Positions 1-9,296 of a stretch of 36,872 nucleotides of DNA are shown here, piece by piece. The notes under the pieces are model-generated. The model worked only from the letters and a program-made list of their open reading frames with translations. It was not told where the DNA came from and did no database searches. Position 1 is the first letter of the stretch, and every line of letters starts with the position of its first letter. The position numbers and the translations under genes are program-made. Origin of the DNA: Bacteroidales bacterium UBA3754 (lineage in GTDB: Bacteria > Bacteroidota > Bacteroidia > Bacteroidales > UBA1715); contig DFGI01000065.1 of NCBI GenBank assembly GCA_002371705.1, positions 1 through 36,872 of the forward strand, read 5' to 3'.

Positions 1-27
1 CGCTCTAACCAGCTGAGCTACCTCGCC
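1..27 (-). tRNA. tRNA, 5' end only (cut by window edge)
   Basis: Read on the minus strand from position 27, the sequence starts GGCGAGGTAGCTCAGCTGG, which is a seven-base acceptor strand, U8-A9 and a canonical D-arm. The anticodon and 3' half lie outside the window, so the amino acid cannot be assigned. Elongator Met is one possibility from the acceptor sequence, but this is not supported further. Confidence 0.85.
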
Positions 28-157
28 ATGATTTTCAAATCGTTTGCAAAAGTATAAATAAATTTCACTCCACCAAGTTGTAAACGGAAAAAATTCATAC
101 TAACTAAAACAATTTATATTCTATACGAACCGATAGTGGTCCAAACGTTCTTTTTTT

Positions 158-165
158 TATTTTTG
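158..165 (+). promoter_or_regulatory. Possible -7 box for the SDR-GH43 operon
   Basis: TATTTTTG fits the Bacteroidota -7 consensus TAnnTTTG and lies 17 bases before the ATG at 182. No TTTG is seen at the expected -33 distance, so this is a half-supported promoter. Confidence 0.35.
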
Positions 166-181
166 CTAATAAACTTGAAAA

Positions 182-1213
182 ATGAAAAAAGCATTGTTTA
201 TCGGCGGAACAGGAACTATCAGTACCGCCATTTCTAAACTGATTGCTCAATCAAAAGATTGGGAATTGTTCGTTTTGAACCGTGGCTCAAGAAATTCCGT
301 TCTTCCCGACAACGTGCGCTCCATTGTGGTTTCCGACGTGAACGACGAAGCCGAGGTTTCCAAAGCCCTCGACGGACTGTCGTTCGACTGCGTGTGCGAT
401 TTTATCTGCTTCGTGCCGTCGCAAATAGAACGGGATTACCGCATTTTTAAAGGGAAAACGAAACAATTTATGTTCATCAGCTCGGCATCGGCATATCAAA
501 AACCGCTTGCAAATTATGTGATAAACGAAGGCACGCCGCTCGCAAATCCGTATTGGCAGTATTCCCGCGACAAAATTGCCTGTGAGGATTTTCTGATAAA
601 ACAATATCGTGAAAAACAATTTCCTATAACAATTATCCGACCAAGCCACACATACGACGAACGCTCAATTCCGCTTGGCGTACACGGCAAAAACGGCAGT
701 TGGCAGGTTGTGAAACGTATGTTGGAAGGCAAACCTGTCATTATCCATGGTGACGGCACTTCGTTGTGGACGTTCACCCACAACAGCGACTTTGCAAAAG
801 GTTTCGTCGGTTTAATGGGAAATCCACACGCCATTGGCGAAGCGTTCCAAATCACGTCAGATGAATCGGTTACATGGAACCAAGCATATCAAAGCATTGC
901 CGACGCTCTCGGCGTGGAATTTAAGCCCTATTACGTACCCTCGGAATTTCTCGCGGCTGTCAGCGACTACGATTTTACTGGCAGTTTGATTGGCGACAAG
1001 GCAAATTCCGTGGTGTTCGACAACACGAAACTCAAACGTGCGGTTCCCGATTTTAAAGCAACCGTCCGTTTTGACCAAGGTGTGCGGAAAACAATTGAAT
1101 TTGTGCTCGCACATCCCGAATACCAACGGGAAGACAAGGATTTTGACCATTGGTGCGATATGATAATTACCCAATTGGAAGAAACAAAAAAACGAATCGT
1201 TGAAAATCTGTAA
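182..1213 (+). CDS. NAD(P)-dependent epimerase/dehydratase, SDR family
   Basis: A 343-residue cytoplasmic protein of the extended or atypical short-chain dehydrogenase/reductase family. The N-terminus carries the Rossmann dinucleotide-binding loop GGTGTIS at residues 8-14. A serine-rich stretch, SSAS, lies near residues 100-103, and a YxxxK catalytic pair is visible as Y127 and K131 (YSRDK). The C-terminal half (HGDGTSLWTFTH, then EAFQITSD) resembles CSP41-like or sugar-nucleotide epimerase-type proteins. The ATG at 182 is preceded by an AT-rich region without a Shine-Dalgarno sequence, as is usual in this phylum. The gene ends 16 bases before the GH43 gene, so the two are probably co-transcribed. 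The natural substrate cannot be told from sequence; a nucleotide sugar or a modified hexose is an inference from the neighbour. Confidence 0.9.
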   Translation: MKKALFIGGTGTISTAISKLIAQSKDWELFVLNRGSRNSVLPDNVRSIVVSDVNDEAEVSKALDGLSFDCVCDFICFVPSQIERDYRIFKGKTKQFMFISSASAYQKPLANYVINEGTPLANPYWQYSRDKIACEDFLIKQYREKQFPITIIRPSHTYDERSIPLGVHGKNGSWQVVKRMLEGKPVIIHGDGTSLWTFTHNSDFAKGFVGLMGNPHAIGEAFQITSDESVTWNQAYQSIADALGVEFKPYYVPSEFLAAVSDYDFTGSLIGDKANSVVFDNTKLKRAVPDFKATVRFDQGVRKTIEFVLAHPEYQREDKDFDHWCDMIITQLEETKKRIVENL

Positions 1214-1229
1214 TTAACTCACTATCAGA

Positions 1230-2771
1230 ATGAAAAAAATTATTTGCATAGTTTCATTTTTCTGCATTGCCACATTTTCGGCGTTTTCACAAGGTTACCG
1301 AAATCCTATAATTTCGGGCATGGCACCCGACCCGAGCGTGTGCCGCGTAGGCGACGATTATTATTTGGTGACAAGTTCGTTCATTCAAAATCCAGCATTG
1401 CCGATTTATCACAGCAAAGACTTAATTAATTGGAAACTAATAAATTATGCCGTAACAGACGAAAATGGTCTTGACTTGAGCAAGGGCGAAGGAATGTATG
1501 CGCCTACAATCCGTTACAATCCCCACGACAGCACATTCTACGTGATTTGCACCAACGTAGGCGGTGGTCAAAATTTCATAGTTCATTCCAAACACCCCGA
1601 TTCAACGTGGAGCAAGCCCGTATGGCTGACAAATCCACGAATGGGAATTGACCCGTCGCTGTTTTTCGAAGATGACGGCACTTGCTATATGCAATGCACA
1701 GGTGACAACAATATTATTCAGATAATGATAGATCCGAAAACCGGCGAAGAAATTTCGTCGTTCCATTACCTGACCGACGGACTTGGCGGTCGCTATCCCG
1801 AAGGACCACACATGTACAAGGTCGGCAATTATTATTATCTGATGATTTCCGAAGGCGGAACCGAATTCGGACATCACGTGAATCTGTTCCGCAGCGACGA
1901 TATTTGGGGACCGTTTATGCCTGCTCCGAACAATCCAATACTTTCGCACGTGGGAAAAAATGCGCAATCAAACCCGATTCAATGTACGGGACACGCCGAT
2001 ATGATTCAGGCGCACGATGGGTCGTGGTGGATGGTTTTCTTAGCAACTCGACCGATTTTGTGGGCGTTTTATCCGCTTGGCCGCGAAACATTCCTTGCTC
2101 CTGTAGAGTGGAAAAACGGTTGGTTAACAGTGAACGGAAACGGCACCGTTACGGAAGAAATGAACGTGAAAACCCTTCCGCAAAACTCGGAAATTTCAAT
2201 CTCGCAAAGAAAAAATTCGGTACGCGTAATATATGGATTTGAACACGGAATTTCGAACGATTGGAATGCGTATCGTGTTTCACCACAGACAGTTGCGACA
2301 AAAGTTTCCGAAGGAATTGAAATTAAAGCGAGCAACGACTATGATGCATTCATTGGCGTTCGGCAACTGGATTATTATATGGATGCGGAAATAAAGCTTG
2401 AAATCGCCGACTGGGAAGGCGAAGCTGGCATCTGCGTCCACCACGACGACGGCAAACGATACAATCTTGCTTTAGTTCGCGAAAACGGCAAAGCATTTAT
2501 AAAATCGGAATGTTTGTTCAATAGCGTAAATCAAGTTCAAACCATTGAAATTGAGTCAAAAACCCACGTTGTATATTTGAAAATCAATTCACAAAAAGAA
2601 TTGTACAAATTCTATTGGAAATACGACAATTCGTCAAAAGACAATGTTTGGCGCGAAATCGGGCAAATGGACGCCCATTTTCTTGCAGGCGGATTTTCGG
2701 GCTTGTTAGTTGGTCCGTATGTGAAAAAAGGAAAAGCAACCATCAATTGGTGTTCTTTCAAATATTATTAG
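1230..2771 (+). CDS. Secreted glycoside hydrolase family 43 (beta-xylosidase / arabinofuranosidase type)
   Basis: A 513-residue protein with a cleavable signal peptide (hydrophobic stretch at residues 4-17, cleavage likely near FSQ|G), so probably periplasmic or exported. Residues about 25-320 form the five-bladed beta-propeller of GH43. The three acidic catalytic residues are recognisable: D34 in APDPS (general base), D141 in GIDPS (pKa modulator) and E191 in YPEGPH (general acid). The last 190 residues look like the concanavalin-type beta-sandwich often attached to GH43 xylosidases. Family members cleave xylose or arabinose from xylan or arabinan side chains; the exact specificity is not visible. 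The gene lies 16 bases downstream of the SDR gene. No SusC/SusD pair is in the window, so it is not part of a recognisable polysaccharide utilisation locus here. Confidence 0.92.
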   Translation: MKKIICIVSFFCIATFSAFSQGYRNPIISGMAPDPSVCRVGDDYYLVTSSFIQNPALPIYHSKDLINWKLINYAVTDENGLDLSKGEGMYAPTIRYNPHDSTFYVICTNVGGGQNFIVHSKHPDSTWSKPVWLTNPRMGIDPSLFFEDDGTCYMQCTGDNNIIQIMIDPKTGEEISSFHYLTDGLGGRYPEGPHMYKVGNYYYLMISEGGTEFGHHVNLFRSDDIWGPFMPAPNNPILSHVGKNAQSNPIQCTGHADMIQAHDGSWWMVFLATRPILWAFYPLGRETFLAPVEWKNGWLTVNGNGTVTEEMNVKTLPQNSEISISQRKNSVRVIYGFEHGISNDWNAYRVSPQTVATKVSEGIEIKASNDYDAFIGVRQLDYYMDAEIKLEIADWEGEAGICVHHDDGKRYNLALVRENGKAFIKSECLFNSVNQVQTIEIESKTHVVYLKINSQKELYKFYWKYDNSSKDNVWREIGQMDAHFLAGGFSGLLVGPYVKKGKATINWCSFKYY

Positions 2772-2927
2772 TAACGAATGTAAAAATGTTCTGAAATAGA
2801 GGTAAGTTATTCTCTATGAGGACATGATGATATTTTTTATTCATACGAATATTTCTTTACTACACGCATGCGTTCTTAATAAAAAGTTGTATTTTTACGA
2901 AAGTGAAACAACTTAAAATTAAAGAAA

Positions 2928-3512
2928 ATGAGTGCATTCGAATTGATTAAACTTCCATACGCTGCTGATGCGTTGGAACCAGTGATTAGTAAAAATACGA
3001 TTGAATTCCATCACGGTAAACATTTGGCTGGATATGTGAACAACTTGAATAATATGATTCAAGGAACTGATATGCAAAATCTTACATTAGAAGAAATAGT
3101 AGTGAAGTCGGATGGTGGCATTCGCAACAACGCAGGACAGATATTGAATCATAATTTATATTTCGAACAATTTTCAGGAAAGCCTTCGAAGACTGCACCA
3201 ACGGGAGCCTTGGCTGATGCCATCACCCGTGATTTTGGCTCGTTTGATGCGTTCAAAGATGAATTTCAGAAAAAAGGAGCGACCTTGTTTGGTTCTGGTT
3301 GGGTGTGGCTTTCGGCTAACAAAGACGGTAAATTGGTAATAACGCAGGAAACCAATGCGGCAAATCCGATTCAAAAAGGACTTTGTCCATTGCTTACATT
3401 CGATGTGTGGGAACACGCGTATTACCTCGATTATCAGAACCGTCGTCCCGACCATTTGGCAGCATTGTGGCAGATTGTTGATTGGAACGTTGTGGAAAAG
3501 CGTTTTAAATAA
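2928..3512 (+). CDS. sodB: Superoxide dismutase, Fe/Mn family (Fe-type signature)
   Basis: A 194-residue full-length SOD that converts superoxide to oxygen and hydrogen peroxide in the cytoplasm. The four metal ligands are in place: H28 (EFHHGKH), H75 (ILNHNLYF), and D159 and H163 (DVWEHAYY). Q71, in the N-terminal domain (NNAGQILNH), is the position used for the second-sphere glutamine in iron-type enzymes, although cambialistic enzymes of Bacteroidales also use this layout. The signature GSGWVWL is present. An imperfect -7 box (TATTTTTA at 2890-2897) lies upstream without a clear -33 box. The stop is 3 bases before the AlkD-like gene, so the two probably form one transcript. Confidence 0.96.
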   Translation: MSAFELIKLPYAADALEPVISKNTIEFHHGKHLAGYVNNLNNMIQGTDMQNLTLEEIVVKSDGGIRNNAGQILNHNLYFEQFSGKPSKTAPTGALADAITRDFGSFDAFKDEFQKKGATLFGSGWVWLSANKDGKLVITQETNAANPIQKGLCPLLTFDVWEHAYYLDYQNRRPDHLAALWQIVDWNVVEKRFK

Positions 3513-3515
3513 CGT

Positions 3516-4211
3516 ATGGACACAAAACAAATTGAAGCTCAGTTATTTGCCTTGGCTGATAGCGCATACGCCGCGTTCCAACGACCGTTGATGCCAACAG
3601 TCAAGGCGGAAACTATTATAGGGGTGCGCACACCCGATTTACGGAATCTTGCCAAAAATCTATTGAAAACAACCGACGTTTCGGGTTTCCTGCAAACCTT
3701 GCCGCATCGCTATTTTGAAGAAAATCAACTCCATTCCTTCCTTTTGTCGGGAGAAAAAAGTTTTGAAATTTGCGTGCGAAATGTGGAACAGTTTCTGCCA
3801 TACATTGACAACTGGGCCACGTGCGACCAACTTTCGCCCCGCTGTTTTGCCAAACATACAGAACAATTGTTGCCATACATCGAAAAATGGCTCAACGCAA
3901 AGCACGAGTACACCGTGCGTTTCGCTATAGGAATGCTGATGCGTTATTTCCTTGACGACACATTTTTGCCCCATTACCACAAATTGGTTGTTGGCATAAA
4001 TCGGGATGAATACTATATAAAAATGATGCAAGCCTGGTATTTTGCGACAGCTTTGGCAAAACAATACGAGGCGACACTGCCCATTTTGCAGCAGCATCGT
4101 CTTGCTCCGTGGACACACAACAAAACCATACAAAAAGCCGTGGAAAGTTTCCGCATAACTGACGAACAAAAAGCGCAGTTGCGCACTATGAAAGTCGTAG
4201 GGACGAAATAA
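3516..4211 (+). CDS. DNA alkylation repair protein, AlkD-like (HEAT-repeat glycosylase family)
   Basis: A 231-residue all-helical protein of the DNA alkylation repair family (AlkC/AlkD fold). It contains the family hallmark RTPDLRNLAKNLL near residues 38-50. The WxxxD pattern W100-A-T-C-D104 matches the tryptophan and catalytic aspartate of characterised AlkD enzymes, and VRFAIGML provides the arginine helix. Such enzymes remove N3- and N7-alkylated purines without base flipping. The start lies 3 bases after the sodB stop, which suggests translational coupling and joint expression of an oxidative-stress enzyme with a base-excision enzyme. The repair activity itself is inferred from the motifs. 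Confidence 0.88.
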   Translation: MDTKQIEAQLFALADSAYAAFQRPLMPTVKAETIIGVRTPDLRNLAKNLLKTTDVSGFLQTLPHRYFEENQLHSFLLSGEKSFEICVRNVEQFLPYIDNWATCDQLSPRCFAKHTEQLLPYIEKWLNAKHEYTVRFAIGMLMRYFLDDTFLPHYHKLVVGINRDEYYIKMMQAWYFATALAKQYEATLPILQQHRLAPWTHNKTIQKAVESFRITDEQKAQLRTMKVVGTK

Positions 4212-4308
4212 CCCATTCAAATTCGAATTGGAATTTCACCCCTCAATTGGAAATTTTACACCAAAATAGATTTTTTTGCGTATTTGGAAGGATGCATACA
4301 CCTTTTAT

Positions 4309-4339
4309 TTTGAGCAAGAATTTTTAACTACGATTTTTG
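4309..4339 (+). promoter_or_regulatory. Promoter of the acyl-CoA ligase gene
   Basis: TTTG at 4309-4312, a 19-base spacer, then GATTTTTG at 4332-4339, one mismatch from TAnnTTTG. Because the -7 box covers a potential in-frame TTG at 4337, translation should start at the ATG at 4361, not at that TTG. Confidence 0.6.
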
Positions 4340-4360
4340 CAGAAATCAAAATCAAAAACT

Positions 4361-6166
4361 ATGGCTCATAAGTATGTAGCGAGAGATTTCTCGAAATTCA
4401 AAGATGTTACAAGAATATTCGACATTCTTGAGTATTACAAGGATAACAATCCTCATCAGCAAATAGCTTTAGGTGGTAAAAACACTGGCACGTGGGTTAC
4501 CTATGGTCCCGATGAATATCGTGAATATGCAAACAATATCAGTTATGCATTGATGGCATTGGGAATACAGCCAAACGACAAAGTTGCCATTATTTCAACA
4601 AACCGCCCGGAATGGAATATGCTCGATATGGGTATTATGCAAATTGGCGCTGTGGTTGTGCCGGTTTACCCAACTATCGGCGAAAACGACTACCGGTATA
4701 TTTTGAATCACTGCGAAGCAAAGGTAGTGTTTATGGAAGGTGCCGAAGTGATGAAAAAAATCACAGCCGTAAAAGATGATTTAAAAAATGTGGAACATTT
4801 CTATACATTCATCGATAGAAAAGAATATCCATATTTCTCACAATTAATTGATTTGGGTAAAGCAAATCAAAAACCAGAAGAACTTGAAGCCCGAAAGAAA
4901 GCCATTTCTCCAAATTCCTGTGCTACAATCGTTTATACTTCAGGAACAACAGGAACGCCAAAGGGTGCAATGTTGTCGCATAATAATATTGTAAACCAGT
5001 TGAAAGCTTTGCGTACAATTCCGTCGGCTTCTTCAACACGCGCATTGAGTTTCTTGCCGTTGAGCCATGTGTACGAACGAATGTTGGTTTATTTGTACCA
5101 ATATCTTGGAATGTCGGTTTATTACGCTCAGAATTTGGGTACTATTGGAGAAAACATTAAGGAAATCTGCCCAACAATGATGACGTGCGTTCCTCGTGTG
5201 TTGGAAAAAATGTACGACAAGATTTACGACAACGGAAAGAAGATGAAGGGTCTGTCGAAAAAGATTTTCTATTGGGCTATCGACGTTGCCAAACAATATA
5301 GAATTGAAAAGAGCGACCGTCCGTTCGGTTATAATTTGAAACTTGCCATAGCAAGAAAATTAGTTCTCAACAAGATTGCAGCCGCTGTCGGTGGCGATTT
5401 CGATATTCTTGTGTCGGGTTCGGCAGCAATTCCTTCGCATTTGGTTTCTTTCTTCTGCGCAGCAGGAATGACAATGTTCGAAGGCTATGGAATGACAGAA
5501 ACATCGCCAGTTATCGCAGTAAGTAACCGTAAAAAATATGGTCGCGAGGCTGGAACAGTTGGTCAAGCACTTGATGGCGTTGATGTTCGTATTTCTGAAC
5601 GTGGTGAGGTTATTTGTAAAGGCCACAACGTGATGATGGGCTACTACAAAGCACCAGAATTGACTGCCGAAGTAATCGACGAAGACGGCTGGATGCATAC
5701 CGGCGACCTTGGGAAATTCAACGACAGAGGTCAGTTGATTTTGACAGGCCGTATCAAATCGTTGTTCAAAACTGCATTTGGTAAATATGTAAATCCACAA
5801 ATTCTTGAAGAACGTTTCTCTACATCGCCATTTATTGAAAATATGGTGGTTGTGGGTGAAGGTCAGAAATTTGCCGCTGCAATTATTTCTCCGAATTTCG
5901 AGTTTTTGAAATCTTGGTGTGCAAACCACAACGTGGAATATACAAGTCCAGCAGAAATAGTTAAGGACAAAACAATCATTGCCCGTTTCAAAAGAGAAAT
6001 CGACACGTTCAACAAAGAGTTCGGCGATACAGAACAAATCAAGAAATTTGAGCTTGTGCCTGAAACTTGGGGAATGGAAAATGGCTTCCTAACTCCAACG
6101 TTGAAAGTGAAACGTGGCGTGGTAGCAGATCGTTACAAAGAAACTATTGCAAAATTGTTCGCTTAG
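4361..6166 (+). CDS. Long-chain fatty-acid-CoA ligase (AMP-forming)
   Basis: A 601-residue adenylate-forming enzyme that activates long-chain fatty acids with ATP and CoA. Visible motifs, counted from the ATG at 4361, are the P-loop YTSGTTGTPKGA at 192-203, GYGMTET at 375-381, HTGDLG at 446-451 and the hinge/linker GRIKSLFKTAFGKYVNP at 463-479. The length and the LSHVYERM segment match the FadD15-type long-chain ligases that are common and often multicopy in Bacteroidota. The sequence is open back to a TTG at 4337, but that lies inside the promoter. The stop codon overlaps the stop of the convergent helicase-nuclease gene at 6163-6166, so the two transcripts must run into each other. Confidence 0.93.
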   Translation: MAHKYVARDFSKFKDVTRIFDILEYYKDNNPHQQIALGGKNTGTWVTYGPDEYREYANNISYALMALGIQPNDKVAIISTNRPEWNMLDMGIMQIGAVVVPVYPTIGENDYRYILNHCEAKVVFMEGAEVMKKITAVKDDLKNVEHFYTFIDRKEYPYFSQLIDLGKANQKPEELEARKKAISPNSCATIVYTSGTTGTPKGAMLSHNNIVNQLKALRTIPSASSTRALSFLPLSHVYERMLVYLYQYLGMSVYYAQNLGTIGENIKEICPTMMTCVPRVLEKMYDKIYDNGKKMKGLSKKIFYWAIDVAKQYRIEKSDRPFGYNLKLAIARKLVLNKIAAAVGGDFDILVSGSAAIPSHLVSFFCAAGMTMFEGYGMTETSPVIAVSNRKKYGREAGTVGQALDGVDVRISERGEVICKGHNVMMGYYKAPELTAEVIDEDGWMHTGDLGKFNDRGQLILTGRIKSLFKTAFGKYVNPQILEERFSTSPFIENMVVVGEGQKFAAAIISPNFEFLKSWCANHNVEYTSPAEIVKDKTIIARFKREIDTFNKEFGDTEQIKKFELVPETWGMENGFLTPTLKVKRGVVADRYKETIAKLFA

Positions 6167-9100
6167 GCAACATCAACGATTTCGTCTAAGTCAACATACC
6201 AAATATACCCTTTAGCGGTATAGCCCATAAGTGAGAGGATATTGATATATTCTCTCACTTGTTGTTTATGGCTCGTTGGTTTTTCTTTGGTAAATTTATA
6301 ATCAATTATTGTTACTTCGTTTCCTTTGATGAGCATACGGTCGGGACGTTTTTCAAAACCACCTTGCAGCAACAATGGCTGCTCGGTGAGAACGCTGTCC
6401 CACGAATCATCGAACCAATGTGCCACACGTTCGTCGCGGAGCTTTATCTGCAATTTTTCAGCAATGGAGTTTTTCTCTTCTTGAGAATACAGTTCTGGCG
6501 GACAATATTGGTTAACATAGCGCGCAATATCATCGCCCGTGGTGATGTGTTCCAATATTTTATGCATCAACAATCCGTGTTCACGTTCGGTTTCCGCTAT
6601 ATTCAATTTTTCCACAAAATCCTTTGAGTTTCTGTCGGGAAGCAACTTTGTGTTTGGTTCCTCGCCATCAGCCACACACGTAATCGGATATGAGCTAAAA
6701 TACTGAACAGCTTGTATTTTGCTTGGTTTGGAAGCCGCAGATGTACCATAACGGAAAGAATAATTTTCGATTGCAGCATCAGGAAAATCTTTTAAAATCG
6801 CATCAAAAACTTTCAATGCTGTGCTGTCCCGCGATGTGCATTTATCGAAAATGTACAATTCCTCGCGAGGTCTTGTACAAGCTACATACAACGTATTTAT
6901 GGAATCGATTTCTATATTGAACAGTTCGTTGACGTACTCCTCCTGCAACGTTGTTTCTTTTAAATTTCCTGAAAGACTCACTAATGGTAAATCTTTGTAA
7001 TTTGTTTTATATAAGGCTGTTACATTTGGCATTCTGCGTCGTATAAAACGAGGCATCACCACCACAGGGTATTCAAGTCCTTTGGAGCGGTGAACGGTTG
7101 ATGCGCTCATACAGCCTGAAACATTTGCTTGTTGCAGGTACGTTTTATCCTGTATTTCGTTCCAATGCTCCAAAAAATGCGAAATGCTTGTATTGTTATT
7201 TTTAGAATACGTAAATATAATATCCTGAAAATCAGCAATAAATGGAATTTCAGTTTCGTTAGCCAAGTGAAATTCCTGAATAATGCTTTCGCAGGTTTCG
7301 AACAACGACATATTTCGTGGAATCGTCACTATGGGCAGTTCCTCGCTTTGTGTGATTTCTTTATAGAGAAAACTGAGTAGTTCGTTGAAATACGATTCGC
7401 TGGAACTTCCTTCAGGTTCAATCAATTTCTGTAAATATGTGGTTATGAATTGAATAGATGGGGCATTACTAAGTAGCAATGCCTCTTTGTTTACAATGGA
7501 AAATGCTTCCTTATAGGTTTCGTATTCCGGATTTTTCTTCTTTTCATTGAAAAACGAAACCAATTCGCCGATGTCGTCGTTGCGATAACACAGAAAAACA
7601 ATGTCATCGGGTTTTCTGCCAGATTTGAGCAGTTCCAGAACCTTGTCGAAAATTGATTCTAACAGAAGGCCTTCCGTCTCTGCGTCAGCGACTTCTTTGT
7701 TCCCATTCACAATTGTAATTTCCACACAGCCGCCGTCGCCTTTTACAATGCCTTGTTTACAATCGCTGTAAATGTCACGGATAGTTTCGAGCTGCGTGCC
7801 GTTTTCGTTGTTGAACTTATTTTCCACATAATCGGCGTATGCTTCAAAAAATGTATTGTTAAATTGTACAATATTCCGCAAACTTCTATGATTATCAAGG
7901 ATTGTATGTATTTGAGAATCAAAATCTTTGTCTTCATGCAGATAATGGAGCAATTTCCAATCGCCATTTCTAAAACGATAAATTGACTGTTTCACATCGC
8001 CGATTATGAGCGCATCGTTAGACGATCCTAACAAATTGGAAATGATTGGCTTAAAATTTTCCCATTGCATTTTCGACGTATCCTGAAATTCATCAATCAT
8101 AATGTTTTCGATAGTTTGCCCAATTTTTTCATACACAAACGGCGTATCGCTGCCATTAATGATGGTTTTCAAAAATTTATTGGCAAATCCTATGAAGAAC
8201 GTGCTTTCTTCCTTGCTGTATGTATCTAACTCATTTAGAATGTATTGCGAAAGAATAATACCTTGTTTGTGAGCCACAATTTTTTGTTCTGTGAGAATTG
8301 TTTTACGCTGCACGGAATCACTACCCGCAAGCGCATATAAATCGCACATAATTTGTTGAAATTCAGGAGTATAAAGAGCCTTAACCTGCGGTATTTTTTT
8401 TGATTGGGCAATGGTTTCTGCCTCGCAAACATCAATAGGAAGACCTTTTTGGAAGTTTTTGTCTTGCAAAGCTCTCAACAGCAACATTTTACCACGGGAA
8501 GCACCCTTAAAATCCGCATCTAATTGCAAACCTGCATGTTGTATCATCTGCAAGGCTTTGCCCGCAAGTTCCGTGACGGTTGCCGTGTATTGTGAAATGT
8601 GTTCTTCCATTGCCTGAAACAAGTTCCGAAGATTTTGTATTCTCGTTTGTTGGTCTTCGGAATCATTGATGCAATCCTGATATTGCTCGCTGAAAAAAAT
8701 CTTACTTTCGTTGAGGATTTCCCTCTTCAAATTCGTCGTTTTGTTTTCCTCAATATCGCTGAAAGCAAAATCCACAATGGTTTGGTGCAGTTCCTCGTTG
8801 TCGATGGAATGAATCAATAAATTTTTCACAAGATTCTCCAAAATCTCCTCGTTTTTAATTTCAACCGTGAATTTTGGAGGCAAGCCGAGGTCTTTTGCAA
8901 AACTTCTGATAACCTTCTGGGTAAACGCGTCAATGGTTTCAATATAGAAAAACGAATAATTGTGCAAGATTTCCTTGTACAGCCGTGAAGCTTTTTCCTG
9001 AATCTCAGCAAGCGAAAACCCGTCGGCCTGCAATTCCTTGATATAATTCGCGTTAGGGTTATACGAAAGCTCGTATAATGCGTGGAGAATTCGGTTTTTC

Positions 9101-9243
9101 ATTTCGCCGCAGGCGTTGTTGGTAAACGTAACAGCCAATGTTTTCCGATAATTTTTCGGATTCTTAAAAAGAAGTTGGATGTAATGAAGCGTGAGCGTAT
9201 ATGTTTTCCCTGCGCCAGCAGAGGCTTTGTAAATATTCAGCAT
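6163..9243 (-). CDS. UvrD/RecB-type helicase-nuclease (AddA/RexA-like)
   Basis: A 1026-residue superfamily 1A helicase fused to a RecB-type nuclease, expected to process DNA double-strand ends for recombination. Helicase motifs in order are Walker A ASAGAGKT at residues 7-14, Walker B IMIDEFQDTS at 381-390, GDVKQSIYRFR at 415-425, then STVHRSKGLEYP and LYVACTRPREELY. The C-terminus has all parts of the nuclease: GLLMHKILEH, PDRMLIKG followed by IIDYK, and QQVREY. The lysine/aspartate active site therefore looks intact. AddA proteins normally work with AddB, which is not in this window; the flanking genes are unrelated. A short upstream gap of 53 bases holds a possible promoter. Confidence 0.9.
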   Translation of the reverse strand: MLNIYKASAGAGKTYTLTLHYIQLLFKNPKNYRKTLAVTFTNNACGEMKNRILHALYELSYNPNANYIKELQADGFSLAEIQEKASRLYKEILHNYSFFYIETIDAFTQKVIRSFAKDLGLPPKFTVEIKNEEILENLVKNLLIHSIDNEELHQTIVDFAFSDIEENKTTNLKREILNESKIFFSEQYQDCINDSEDQQTRIQNLRNLFQAMEEHISQYTATVTELAGKALQMIQHAGLQLDADFKGASRGKMLLLRALQDKNFQKGLPIDVCEAETIAQSKKIPQVKALYTPEFQQIMCDLYALAGSDSVQRKTILTEQKIVAHKQGIILSQYILNELDTYSKEESTFFIGFANKFLKTIINGSDTPFVYEKIGQTIENIMIDEFQDTSKMQWENFKPIISNLLGSSNDALIIGDVKQSIYRFRNGDWKLLHYLHEDKDFDSQIHTILDNHRSLRNIVQFNNTFFEAYADYVENKFNNENGTQLETIRDIYSDCKQGIVKGDGGCVEITIVNGNKEVADAETEGLLLESIFDKVLELLKSGRKPDDIVFLCYRNDDIGELVSFFNEKKKNPEYETYKEAFSIVNKEALLLSNAPSIQFITTYLQKLIEPEGSSSESYFNELLSFLYKEITQSEELPIVTIPRNMSLFETCESIIQEFHLANETEIPFIADFQDIIFTYSKNNNTSISHFLEHWNEIQDKTYLQQANVSGCMSASTVHRSKGLEYPVVVMPRFIRRRMPNVTALYKTNYKDLPLVSLSGNLKETTLQEEYVNELFNIEIDSINTLYVACTRPREELYIFDKCTSRDSTALKVFDAILKDFPDAAIENYSFRYGTSAASKPSKIQAVQYFSSYPITCVADGEEPNTKLLPDRNSKDFVEKLNIAETEREHGLLMHKILEHITTGDDIARYVNQYCPPELYSQEEKNSIAEKLQIKLRDERVAHWFDDSWDSVLTEQPLLLQGGFEKRPDRMLIKGNEVTIIDYKFTKEKPTSHKQQVREYINILSLMGYTAKGYIWYVDLDEIVDVA

Positions 9244-9258
9244 ACGAAAAAATTTTTC

Positions 9259-9290
9259 TAAATGTACCGAAAAGAGAAATATGTGTCAAG
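9259..9290 (-). promoter_or_regulatory. Possible promoter of the helicase-nuclease gene
   Basis: On the minus strand CTTG (9290-9287), a 20-base spacer and TACATTTA (9266-9259) approximate the TTTG/TAnnTTTG consensus with one mismatch in each box. It fills the whole gap between the permease stop and the ATG at 9243. Confidence 0.4.
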
Positions 9291-9296
9291 AGAAAT

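Noticed and set aside
2796..2817. ATAGAG/CTCTAT hairpin after the GH43 gene
   Set aside because: Only six base pairs, AT-rich, with no direct T run; too weak to call a terminator.
3660..4220. 186-codon minus-strand frame opposite the AlkD-like gene
   Set aside because: The sense strand has clear AlkD family motifs and operon spacing; the antisense frame is Cys/Phe-rich without recognisable domains.
4337..4360. TTG start giving an 8-residue extension to the acyl-CoA ligase
   Set aside because: The TTG lies in the -7 promoter box; the ATG at 4361 fits better.
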